The notes beneath the pieces were generated by a model, which was given only the letters and a program-made list of their open reading frames with translations, was not told the DNA's origin and made no database searches. This document shows, one piece after another, positions 25,869 to 32,785 of a DNA stretch of 64,000 nucleotides. Within the stretch, counting starts at the first letter, position 1, and the number at the start of each line of letters is the position of its first letter. The stretch spans positions 123,014-187,013 of the forward strand of contig JBKBQA010000007.1 in NCBI GenBank assembly GCA_046292765.1, read 5' to 3'. The translations under genes and the position numbers were made by a program. The DNA is from PGZG01 sp046292765. Lineage in GTDB: Bacteria > Pseudomonadota > Gammaproteobacteria > Pseudomonadales > Alcanivoracaceae.

Positions 25869-26321
25869 TTACGCTTCCGGCACGACAGCCAGTTTGATCG
25901 AGACGGTGACGTCGCTATGCAGCTGCACGTCGATCTCGAACTCACCGGTGTTGCGCAGGGCGCCGTTGGGCAGCTTGACCTCTGCCTTCTCGACAGCCAC
26001 GCCAGTCTGGGCGCTGATCGCATCGGCAATATCACGGGTGCCAACAGAGCCGAACAGCTTGCCTTCGTCACCAGCCTTGGCGGCCAGCGTCACGGTGGCG
26101 CCGCTCAGGGTCTCACCACGCGCCTGAGCTGCTGCCAGCTGGGCTGCGGCCTCGGCCTGCAGCTCAACGCGACGGGCTTCCACAGTGGCCAGATTATCCT
26201 TGGTGGCCGGCAGTGCCTTGCCTTGCGGGATCAGGAAGTTGCGACCGTAACCGGCGCGCACATCCACCACCGCACCCAGATCGCCCAGGTTTTTGACTTT
26301 CTCGAGCAGAATAATTTGCAT
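25869..26321 (-). CDS. rplI: 50S ribosomal protein L9
   Basis: L9 binds 23S rRNA and stabilises the ribosome surface. The protein starts MQIILLEKVKNLGDLGAVVDVRAGYGRNFLIPQGKA, the L9 signature, and has the long connecting helix (ARRVELQAEAAAQLAAAQARGE) and a C-terminal domain, 150 residues in total. It is 17 bp after rpsR and is the last gene of the operon. Confidence 0.98.
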   Translation of the reverse strand: MQIILLEKVKNLGDLGAVVDVRAGYGRNFLIPQGKALPATKDNLATVEARRVELQAEAAAQLAAAQARGETLSGATVTLAAKAGDEGKLFGSVGTRDIADAISAQTGVAVEKAEVKLPNGALRNTGEFEIDVQLHSDVTVSIKLAVVPEA

Positions 26322-26338
26322 GATCTGTCTCCCCGGAC

Positions 26339-26569
26339 TCAGTTGTCGTGGCTGTCAGAGAACGGCAGCAGAGCCAGGTAACGGGCCTGCTTGATCGCCT
26401 GCGCCAGCTGACGCTGGTAGCGCGCGCTGGTGCCGGTGATACGGCTCGGTACGATCTTGCCGGTTTCAGTGATGTAACCCTTCAGGGTTTCCAGATCTTT
26501 GTAATCAATACGCTCAACGCCTTCGGCGCTGAAACGGCAGAACTTGCGACGACGATAAAAACGGGCCAT
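26339..26569 (-). CDS. rpsR: 30S ribosomal protein S18
   Basis: S18 forms a heterodimer with S6 on the 30S platform. The 76-residue protein has the family sequence RRRKFCRFSAEGVERIDYKDLETLKGYITETGKIVPSRITGT followed by YQRQLAQAIKQARYLALLPF. It lies 20 bp after priB. Confidence 0.98.
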   Translation of the reverse strand: MARFYRRRKFCRFSAEGVERIDYKDLETLKGYITETGKIVPSRITGTSARYQRQLAQAIKQARYLALLPFSDSHDN

Positions 26570-26589
26570 GTTTTTTCTCCAGAATTCTC

Positions 26590-26898
26590 TCAGTCGAGGT
26601 GCGCGAGGGCCTGTACGTGCAACTCCAGTCTGTCCTGTGCCTCGCCCCGGTGGCCACTGCGGGCGATGAACCCGCTGACCTGAATCTGGCTGCCTTCGCG
26701 GAGTCCCGCGGCCAGCCCGATCCCTGCATCACCGGCCAGAATCAACGCTATGCGCGCTTCCACTGCCCGGGCAACCCCGGCCTCGTCCTGCCGGGAGCGA
26801 TGCTCAAGCCAGATTCTCTGCCTTGCAACACCGCCTGGGGTACGGCGAACCGGCTCGATGGCAACCACCTGACCGGTCATTACACACTGGTTCTGCAC
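26590..26898 (-). CDS. priB: Primosomal replication protein N
   Basis: PriB is a single-strand DNA-binding OB-fold protein that helps PriA restart collapsed forks. The 102-residue protein aligns from its GTG start (MQNQCVMTGQVV compared with E. coli MTNRLVLSGTV) and has WLEHRSRQDEAGVARAVEARI and SQIQVSGFIARSGHRGEAQDRLELHVQAL. An ATG at 26880 would remove the first strand, so GTG at 26898 is preferred. The position between rpsF and rpsR is the classical priB locus. Confidence 0.92.
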   Translation of the reverse strand: MQNQCVMTGQVVAIEPVRRTPGGVARQRIWLEHRSRQDEAGVARAVEARIALILAGDAGIGLAAGLREGSQIQVSGFIARSGHRGEAQDRLELHVQALAHLD

Positions 26899-26906
26899 TG
26901 ACGGCG

Positions 26907-27248
26907 TCAGGCGGACACCTCCTCCTTCTCGTTTGACTTCGCCAGCGGCGAGGTCTCGGTCAGTGCTTTATCCTGACGCATCACCAGATTACGGATTACC
27001 GCATCGTTGAAACGGAAGGCATTCTCGAGCTCTTTCAGCGTCTCGCCGTCACATTCGATGTTCATCAGAACGTAGTGAGCCTTGTGGATCTTGTTGATCG
27101 GGTAAGCCAGCTGACGACGGCCCCAATCCTCAAGGCGGTGGATAGTGCCTTTGCCGTCCTTGATCAGCGCGCTGTAGCGCTCGATCATGGCAGGCACCTG
27201 CTCGCTCTGGTCCGGATGGACCAGGAACACAACTTCATAATGGCGCAT
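26907..27248 (-). CDS. rpsF: 30S ribosomal protein S6
   Basis: S6 pairs with S18. The 113-residue product starts MRHYEVVFLVHPDQSEQVPAMIERYSALI and ends in an acidic tail (KSNEKEEVSA). GTIHRLEDWGRRQLAYPINKIHKAHYVLMNIE is the conserved middle. The ATG at 27248 follows GGGAG; the longer frame would run through the leader hairpin. First gene of the operon. Confidence 0.98.
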   Translation of the reverse strand: MRHYEVVFLVHPDQSEQVPAMIERYSALIKDGKGTIHRLEDWGRRQLAYPINKIHKAHYVLMNIECDGETLKELENAFRFNDAVIRNLVMRQDKALTETSPLAKSNEKEEVSA

Positions 27249-27272
27249 TATCTGCTCCCTGTGGTTTTGGCA

Positions 27273-27295
27273 GCCTCCCGTAACGACGGTGAGGC
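27273..27295 (-). promoter_or_regulatory. Leader hairpin of rpsF, possible S6:S18 autoregulation site
   Basis: On the minus strand GCCTC, one bulged A, CCGT, a CGTT loop, ACGG and GAGGC form a 9-bp bulged stem-loop 25 bp before the rpsF start. S6:S18-binding leader hairpins are known upstream of rpsF in many bacteria; identity of this one with that motif is inference. Confidence 0.4.
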
Positions 27296-27467
27296 AAGGA
27301 GCCGGGGCCTGTCCTTGGGGGACAAAAGCCACCGGGGGCGCGGATTCTAGCTCAGGCTGGCCATGTTCTCAAGCGCTGGGACATTGCCTTGCCCCGGGGG
27401 AAGTCGTATCCTTGGGCCAGCGTCTGACTACTACTCTAACAATACAGAACAATAATGGTGACGCCCC

Positions 27468-28205
27468 ATGAACCTGTCCCGCCACATCAGGCTCTGCGCT
27501 GCTGCCCTGTCGGTGCTCTGCGCCGCAGCCGCCCACGGCAGTGAGTGCACCTCGCCGGTCATGCTTGGCGAGAAGCCCGCCATGGTCACCTATGGTGACT
27601 ACTCTGACTTTCTGGTGGCTGTCATGGAGCACAAGTCCCGGGAAGAGGAGAAGCGCAGGCACCAGAAGTTATGCCCAGAGCTGTACCGAGAAGCACCCAC
27701 GGAACCCTCACAGATTGAATCACTGGAGGGGGCTATTCGGCGCTCTGCTGGCCAGCCTCCCTTTGACTACAGCGCCAACCAGAGCTGGTACAATCGCTCC
27801 ACGTCGCGCAGCTTCGCCCTCCCTGGCATGCCGAACTCCCTGATGGCTTCGCTGGCATTGGGAACCCCGCTGGACACGCAAGCAATGTCACCAGAAGCCC
27901 AGCGACTGCTTGCTGCCGTACTTGCTTCACTTGGCACTGACGAGAACCTTGAAGATGGCTCGAAGTCGCTCGGCCTGAGTCATGAGATGATTTTCAGACT
28001 ACTTCCCCAGCGCGAGGCTGACGTGGTCATCGCTGCAATGGCCGGCAGCTTTGGCAGCCGTCTGACGGACGTGGCCTTTTCCGATGATGGCAGCCTCACC
28101 CTCTATCTCGGTGGCTCAGGCTTCCTGAAGATTCACGCGCAAATCGAAGTCGAGAATTGCCTGAGTAGCTGCGGCGAATTTGGCATCTGGATTGGATATC
28201 AGTGA
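27468..28205 (+). CDS. Exported protein of unknown function
   Basis: A 245-residue protein with a Sec signal peptide (MNLSRHIRLCAAALSVLCAAAAHGS, likely cut before ECTS). The mature part starts with a charged helix (EHKSREEEKRRHQKLCP), has an Asn/Ser/Arg-rich middle and a C-terminal beta-rich region with two Cys (NCLSSCGEF) that could pair with C27 or C70. No family is recognised. It is followed after 12 bp by another exported gene, and both are inserted between rpsF and rlmB, which are neighbours in Pseudomonas. Confidence 0.7.
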   Translation: MNLSRHIRLCAAALSVLCAAAAHGSECTSPVMLGEKPAMVTYGDYSDFLVAVMEHKSREEEKRRHQKLCPELYREAPTEPSQIESLEGAIRRSAGQPPFDYSANQSWYNRSTSRSFALPGMPNSLMASLALGTPLDTQAMSPEAQRLLAAVLASLGTDENLEDGSKSLGLSHEMIFRLLPQREADVVIAAMAGSFGSRLTDVAFSDDGSLTLYLGGSGFLKIHAQIEVENCLSSCGEFGIWIGYQ

Positions 28206-28217
28206 ATAGGGCCAATT

Positions 28218-28766
28218 ATGGTCAGGATACTGCCAGCCCTGTTTGTGCTGATCCCGCTCCAAATACTGGCCGACGACCTGTCCGCTTGGTTGGGACCACG
28301 TCCGAAAATTGAAAATTATCAGGATCGCGACGCATTCGTGTCCGATATTTTGCTTTGGCGCAAGGAGAGGGACCTGCTGGCAGCGAGGGCGCAGCGCGGG
28401 GAGCTTCCAGCCCTGCCGGCAGGAGTAGAGGCGGACCACGACCCTGATGACTGGCACCGGATCACCGGCCCGGAAGATCTGGAAACCGCGGTGCAAAAGG
28501 CCCACGGTTACGAGCAGCCCCATTATCAGGAGCCGCTGCGCTTCAACCGCACTACCCACGTGAGTTTCCCACTCGAACAGCTGCCGATGGAGGCGCTGTC
28601 GACCAATGCCGTTGACGGCACTCTGGAAGAGGGCCCGGCCCAGCCCGCCAAACAGGCTCGGGACCTGCCGGCGCGGCTGATGAACGAACTCGACGACATT
28701 ACCCGCCTGCCCGCCTCGCTCGCCGAACCGGGGCTATCCGCCTTCGGCAGCGGCGTACTGCGTTAA
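28218..28766 (+). CDS. Exported protein of unknown function
   Basis: A 182-residue protein with a short signal peptide (MVRILPALFVLIPLQILA, cut before DDLSAW). The mature part is polar, with many Pro, Asp and Glu and no Cys, and no repeats or known motif. It is co-oriented with the preceding exported gene (12-bp gap), so the two probably form a pair. Its stop overlaps the rlmB stop by 4 bp in convergent orientation. Confidence 0.65.
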   Translation: MVRILPALFVLIPLQILADDLSAWLGPRPKIENYQDRDAFVSDILLWRKERDLLAARAQRGELPALPAGVEADHDPDDWHRITGPEDLETAVQKAHGYEQPHYQEPLRFNRTTHVSFPLEQLPMEALSTNAVDGTLEEGPAQPAKQARDLPARLMNELDDITRLPASLAEPGLSAFGSGVLR

Positions 28767-29512
28767 CTGCGCCCGCGCATTAGCTGGTACAGCACCACCG
28801 CCGTTGCCACCGACACATTGAGGCTCTCCACCTCGCCGCGCATGGGAATCTCCAGCAGATAGTCGCATTTTTCCATGGTACTGCGCCGCATACCGTCGCC
28901 TTCTGCCCCCATCACCAGTGCCAGCGGGCCTTCGGGTCGGAACTCAAACAGCGACTGGCTGTTTTGCTCCAGGGCCGTGCCGACCACCCAGATGCCTCGC
29001 TCTCTCAACTGCTCAAGCAGACGGGCCAGATTGCCAATCTCGAAATAAGGTACCGATTCCGCCGCCCCGGCGGCGCTGCGGCAGGCCGTCGGGGTCAGGC
29101 CACAGGCGTGACGCCGGGGCACAATCACAGCATCGACCCCGGTGGCGTCAGCACTGCGAAGACAGGCGCCGAGATTATGGGGGTCGGTGACCCCATCGAG
29201 TACCAGCAGCAGCGGTGGATGGCCGAGGCCATCGAGGTGCTGCATCAGCGTGTGTTCATCACCTGGCTGGCGCGGACGAACACGTGCCACCACGCCCTGA
29301 TGCTGGGGTCCGGCATGCTTTTCCAACACCTCGCGTCGGGCCCGCTGGGGGCGCACTCCGAGCCGCTGGGCCTCTGCGCAGAGCGCGTCAAGCCGCTCTT
29401 CGCCGCGCTCGGCACGGGTATCCTGCACAAACAACTCCAGCACCGCCTCCGAACGATGGCGGAGGATGGCCGCCACAGCATGGTAGCCGGAGTACATTTG
29501 CGGCTTGCTCAT
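28763..29512 (-). CDS. rlmB: 23S rRNA (guanosine(2251)-2'-O)-methyltransferase
   Basis: RlmB methylates G2251 in the peptidyl-transferase P loop with S-adenosylmethionine. The 249-residue SPOUT enzyme has the three family motifs DPHNLGACLRSA, LVMGAEGDGMRR and PMRGEVESLNVSVATAVVLYQ, and an N-terminal L30-like domain. Its ATG overlaps the rnr stop as ATGA, so it is coupled to rnr, as in Pseudomonas. Confidence 0.97.
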   Translation of the reverse strand: MSKPQMYSGYHAVAAILRHRSEAVLELFVQDTRAERGEERLDALCAEAQRLGVRPQRARREVLEKHAGPQHQGVVARVRPRQPGDEHTLMQHLDGLGHPPLLLVLDGVTDPHNLGACLRSADATGVDAVIVPRRHACGLTPTACRSAAGAAESVPYFEIGNLARLLEQLRERGIWVVGTALEQNSQSLFEFRPEGPLALVMGAEGDGMRRSTMEKCDYLLEIPMRGEVESLNVSVATAVVLYQLMRGRS

Positions 29513-32070
29513 GACTTGCTGCGGCCCCCGCGACGACGCCGAGAGGACGGCTTGGCCGCCCCGCTCTTGCCTGCACCGGCCTTCTCGCCGGTCGGGGCTG
29601 CGGAGGCACTTTTCGCGCCGCCCGCCCCGGCCTTACCTGCTGACGTCGGCTTGCCGGCATCACGGCGTCCGCCACCATCACGACCGCCACTCTTACCCGC
29701 GCCGCCTTTGCCTTGTCCTTTAGCTTGTCCTTTGCCTTGCCCCTTGCCGGGAAACTCACCAGAAGCAACCTGCTCACGCACAGTCTTTGACTGGGCGCGT
29801 CCCTTGATCTTGCCGACCACCATCAGATCAATCTTGCGGTCGTCGATATTGACCGCCGAGATCTTCACCTGAACGATGTCGCCAAGAGCATAGCGCTGCC
29901 CGGTGGACTCGCCCACCAGCGCATGACGGACATCGTCATGGTGGTAGTAGTCGCTGTTCAGATTGGCAACATGGACCATGCCTTCGATGTACAGATCACG
30001 GATCTGCACGAACAGGCCAAACGAGGCCACGCCGCTGATCACCCCTTCGAATTCCTCGCCGAGGTGCTGCTGCATGTACTGGCACTTGAGCCACTGCACC
30101 ACATCACGGCTGGCATCATCGGCCCGACGTTCGGTCAGCGAACAATGCTCACCCATGGCCACCATCTGCGCCGGCGTGTAAGGGAGCACTTGCTTCTTCG
30201 CCGCGCCGCGCATTCTGGCCATCAGGCCAGGACCACCCATGATCTGGTTGCCGCCCTCGCCGCTGCGAATCAGGTAGCGGATCGCACGGTGCACCAGCAA
30301 ATCCGGGTAGCGACGGATCGGCGACGTGAAGTGCGTGTAGGCCTTGTAGGCCAAACCAAAGTGCCCTCTGTTCTCGGCCTCGTACTTGGCCTGGGTCAGC
30401 GAGCGCAGCATCACGGTCTGAATCACTTCGCGATCCGGTCGCGGGGCGATGGCGGTGGTCAGGCTGCGGAACACCTTTGGCGTCGGCTCACCCATCTTCT
30501 CCGACCAGTCGAGACGCAGCCCCAACGGATTAATGAACTGCTGCAATGACTTCAGCTTTTCCGCCTTCGGCGGCTCGTGGTTACGGAACAGCGCCGGCAA
30601 GCCGGATTTCTCCAGCAGCTTGGCGGCGCTGATGTTGGCCGCCAGCATCGCTTCTTCGATCATCTTGTGGGCAACATTGCGCACCACCGGCTCGATGGCA
30701 CTGATCTTGCGGCTCTCGTCGTAGAGGATGCGGGTTTCCGTGGTCTCGAAATCGATCGCACCGCGCTCATCGCGCTGGGCCCGCAGGGCGCCGTAAAGAT
30801 CGTGGAACTGCCAGAGCATGGTCTGGGAGGGCTGGTCGAGACGTTTGCCCAGATCCTTCGCCAGCGGCGACTCCGGCTGCTCAATCAGGGCGCCGACCTG
30901 GGTATAGGTAAGGCGGTGGAGGGAGCGCATCACCCCTTCGCCAAACTGGAACTTGGTGATCTTGCCGGTGGCCGCCACCTGCATCTCGCAGAACTGACAG
31001 AGCCGATCGATATCCGGGTTCAGAGAGCAAAGCCCGTTAGACAGCTTCTCTGGCAGCATCGGCACCACCCGCTGCGGGAAGTACACCGAGGTGCCGCGCT
31101 TCCGGGCTTCCTCATCAAGCGGTGCACCGGGCCGAACATAATGCGCCACGTCGGCAATCGCCACGATCAGGCGCCAGCCACCACGCTTCTTCGCTTCAAT
31201 ATAGACCGCATCGTCGAAATCGCGGGCATCCTCACCGTCGATGGTCACCAGCGGCAGGTCGCGCAGGTCGATACGACCCTCCTTGTCCTGCTCCTGCACC
31301 TCTTCCGGGATTGCTGCGGCTTCGGCCTCCACCTCGGCTGGCCACAGGAACGGGATGTCGAAGTTGCGCACCGCCACCTCGACCTCCATGCCCGGTTCGT
31401 CCGGCGAGGCAATGATCTCCTCCAGCACCACCAACAGGTGGCGCTCACGCTCAGGGTATTGGGTGATGCGGGTACGAATGTGGTCGCCGGGACTCGGCTT
31501 GAGGCCGTTCAGGTCGGTGATCAGCACCTCCCGGGCCAGACGACGATTCTGCGGGGAAAGGAAATGCACCCCGCCCTCACTCTGGTAGATGCCGACCAGA
31601 TCGGTGGTACCGCGCTCGACAATCTCGACGATGCGCGCCTCCTTTTTACCGAAACGATTGCGGCCCTCGACACTGACCAACACCCGGTCGCCGTCCAGCA
31701 CCTGCTGCATCTGTCGCGGCGACAGGAACAGGTCCTCGGCACCCTTTTCATCGGTGACCAGAAAACCAAAGCCATCGCGATGGCCCTGCACTCGACCAGC
31801 GATCAGATCCATGCGCTTTACCGGGCCGAACATGCCGGCGCGGTTACGGACCAGCTGGCCGTCGCGGATCATGGCGCGCAAACGGCGCTCGAAGGCGACT
31901 TCGCCTTCCTCACCGCGCACGGCTAACAGTGCCAGCAGCTCTTCCATGGACAGCGGACGGGACTGTTCGTCGAGTACCTGCAGGATCAGCTCGCGGCTGG
32001 GGATGGGGTTGTCATAACGCTCCGCCTCGCGGGCGGCGTGGGGGTCCTGGTATCTTTTCTTCTTTGCCAT
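29509..32070 (-). CDS. rnr: Ribonuclease R
   Basis: RNase R degrades structured RNA from the 3' end. The 853-residue protein contains cold-shock domains (VQGHRDGFGFLVTDEKG), the RNB catalytic domain with TIDGEDARDFDDAVYIEA holding the metal-binding Asp residues, YTHFTSPIRRYPDLLVHRAI, and an S1 domain (EFEGVISGVASFGLFVQIRD). The last 110 residues are a Lys/Gly/Ala-rich low-complexity tail, typical of gammaproteobacterial RNase R and involved in ribosome and tmRNA contacts. First gene of the rnr-rlmB pair. Confidence 0.98.
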   Translation of the reverse strand: MAKKKRYQDPHAAREAERYDNPIPSRELILQVLDEQSRPLSMEELLALLAVRGEEGEVAFERRLRAMIRDGQLVRNRAGMFGPVKRMDLIAGRVQGHRDGFGFLVTDEKGAEDLFLSPRQMQQVLDGDRVLVSVEGRNRFGKKEARIVEIVERGTTDLVGIYQSEGGVHFLSPQNRRLAREVLITDLNGLKPSPGDHIRTRITQYPERERHLLVVLEEIIASPDEPGMEVEVAVRNFDIPFLWPAEVEAEAAAIPEEVQEQDKEGRIDLRDLPLVTIDGEDARDFDDAVYIEAKKRGGWRLIVAIADVAHYVRPGAPLDEEARKRGTSVYFPQRVVPMLPEKLSNGLCSLNPDIDRLCQFCEMQVAATGKITKFQFGEGVMRSLHRLTYTQVGALIEQPESPLAKDLGKRLDQPSQTMLWQFHDLYGALRAQRDERGAIDFETTETRILYDESRKISAIEPVVRNVAHKMIEEAMLAANISAAKLLEKSGLPALFRNHEPPKAEKLKSLQQFINPLGLRLDWSEKMGEPTPKVFRSLTTAIAPRPDREVIQTVMLRSLTQAKYEAENRGHFGLAYKAYTHFTSPIRRYPDLLVHRAIRYLIRSGEGGNQIMGGPGLMARMRGAAKKQVLPYTPAQMVAMGEHCSLTERRADDASRDVVQWLKCQYMQQHLGEEFEGVISGVASFGLFVQIRDLYIEGMVHVANLNSDYYHHDDVRHALVGESTGQRYALGDIVQVKISAVNIDDRKIDLMVVGKIKGRAQSKTVREQVASGEFPGKGQGKGQAKGQGKGGAGKSGGRDGGGRRDAGKPTSAGKAGAGGAKSASAAPTGEKAGAGKSGAAKPSSRRRRGGRSKS

Positions 32071-32213
32071 ATGGCGGAAAATACTTCCTTGCTTAGGGGC
32101 GAGTGGCCCGGATTGGCCAGCGTCGCCTGAGTAAATGATGCCGCCAGCTTACTCCAACACCGCGGAATGGGACAGCAAAGCCCTCTTGTCGAGGACAAAC
32201 TGTGCGAACGACG

Positions 32214-32241
32214 TTGACAAGCGGCGCCCATGCACTAGAAT
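32214..32241 (+). promoter_or_regulatory. Promoter of tRNA-Leu
   Basis: TTGACA (32214-32219), a 16-bp spacer and TAGAAT (32236-32241) form a near-consensus promoter. It is followed by a GC-rich ACGCGCGCT discriminator as in stringently controlled stable-RNA promoters. The tRNA starts 32 bp downstream. Confidence 0.75.
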
Positions 32242-32272
32242 ACGCGCGCTCCGGTGACGGAGATTCACACCT

Positions 32273-32359
32273 GCCGAGGTGGTGAAATTGGTAGACACGC
32301 AAGCTTCAGGTGTTTGTGCTCGAAAGGGCGTGGAGGTTCAAGTCCTCTCCTCGGCACCA
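32273..32359 (+). tRNA. tRNA-Leu (anticodon CAG)
   Basis: An 87-nt class II tRNA. The acceptor stem GCCGAGG/CCTCGGC with discriminator A and encoded CCA (32357-32359), the D-loop GAAATTGGTAGAC, the anticodon stem CAAGC/GTTTG with loop TTCAGGT (anticodon CAG at 32307-32309), a long variable arm and the T arm with GTTCAAGTC are all present. Pseudomonas also has a tRNA-Leu between rnr and purA. Its last 16 bases are copied twice more downstream. Confidence 0.97.
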
Positions 32360-32368
32360 ATTAAGGAA

Positions 32369-32391
32369 GGGCCCCTGACGGGGCCTTTTTT
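32369..32391 (+). terminator. tRNA-Leu terminator, repeat unit 1
   Basis: GGCCCC-TGAC-GGGGCC followed by six T residues, 10 bp after the CCA end. Confidence 0.9.
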
Positions 32392-32503
32392 GTTTCTCGG
32401 TCGGACTCCCGGCCGGTACCGAGACGCAATGGGACAATAGCCCATTGCTGTACCGGCGCAGAAAGCAGTGCTTTCTGCCCTCTCCTCGGCACCAATTAAG
32501 GAA

Positions 32504-32526
32504 GGGCCCCTGACGGGGCCTTTTTT
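32504..32526 (+). terminator. Terminator copy in repeat unit 2
   Basis: Identical hairpin and T6 tract, 135 bp after the first copy. Confidence 0.85.
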
Positions 32527-32555
32527 GTTTCTCGGTCGGACTCCCGGCCGGTACC

Positions 32556-32655
32556 NNNNNNNNNNNNNNNNNNNNNNNNNNNNNNNNNNNNNNNNNNNNN
32601 NNNNNNNNNNNNNNNNNNNNNNNNNNNNNNNNNNNNNNNNNNNNNNNNNNNNNNN
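32556..32655. other. Assembly gap (100 N) within tRNA repeat array
   Basis: One hundred N bases break the second repeat unit. The round number suggests a placeholder, so the number of 135-bp units is not known. Confidence 0.9.
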
Positions 32656-32741
32656 AATGGGACAATAGCCCATTGCTGTACCGGCGCAGAAAGCAGTGCT
32701 TTCTGCCCTCTCCTCGGCACCAATTAAGGAAGCCAAATAAC

Positions 32742-32763
32742 AACGGGCCCCGAAGGGCCCGTT
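32742..32763 (-). terminator. Terminator downstream of tpsA
   Basis: AACGGGCCC-loop-GGGCCCGTT forms a 9-bp stem with a 4-nt loop, followed on the minus strand by GTTATTT, 22 bp after the tpsA stop. Confidence 0.7.
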
Positions 32764-32785
32764 GAGTGGCTGGAGCACGGCCCCG

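Larger units (their letters stand above)
32344..32732 (+). repeat. rtT-like tandem repeats of the tRNA-Leu 3' end with terminator
   Basis: A 135-bp unit starts inside the tRNA at 32344 and begins again at 32479 with the same 16 tRNA bases (CCTCTCCTCGGCACCA) and flank AATTAAGGAAG. A third start at 32707 follows an N gap. Each full unit holds a GGCCCC-TGAC-GGGGCC-T6 terminator and a GCAGAAAGC/GCTTTCTGC hairpin. The number of units is unknown because the gap lies inside the array. The layout parallels the rtT region of E. coli tyrT, where 178-bp repeats carry the tRNA-Tyr 3' end. Confidence 0.85.

Noticed and set aside
32479..32732. Additional tRNA-Leu genes in the tandem repeats
   Set aside because: Only the last 16 bases of the tRNA are copied; no anticodon arm or D arm.
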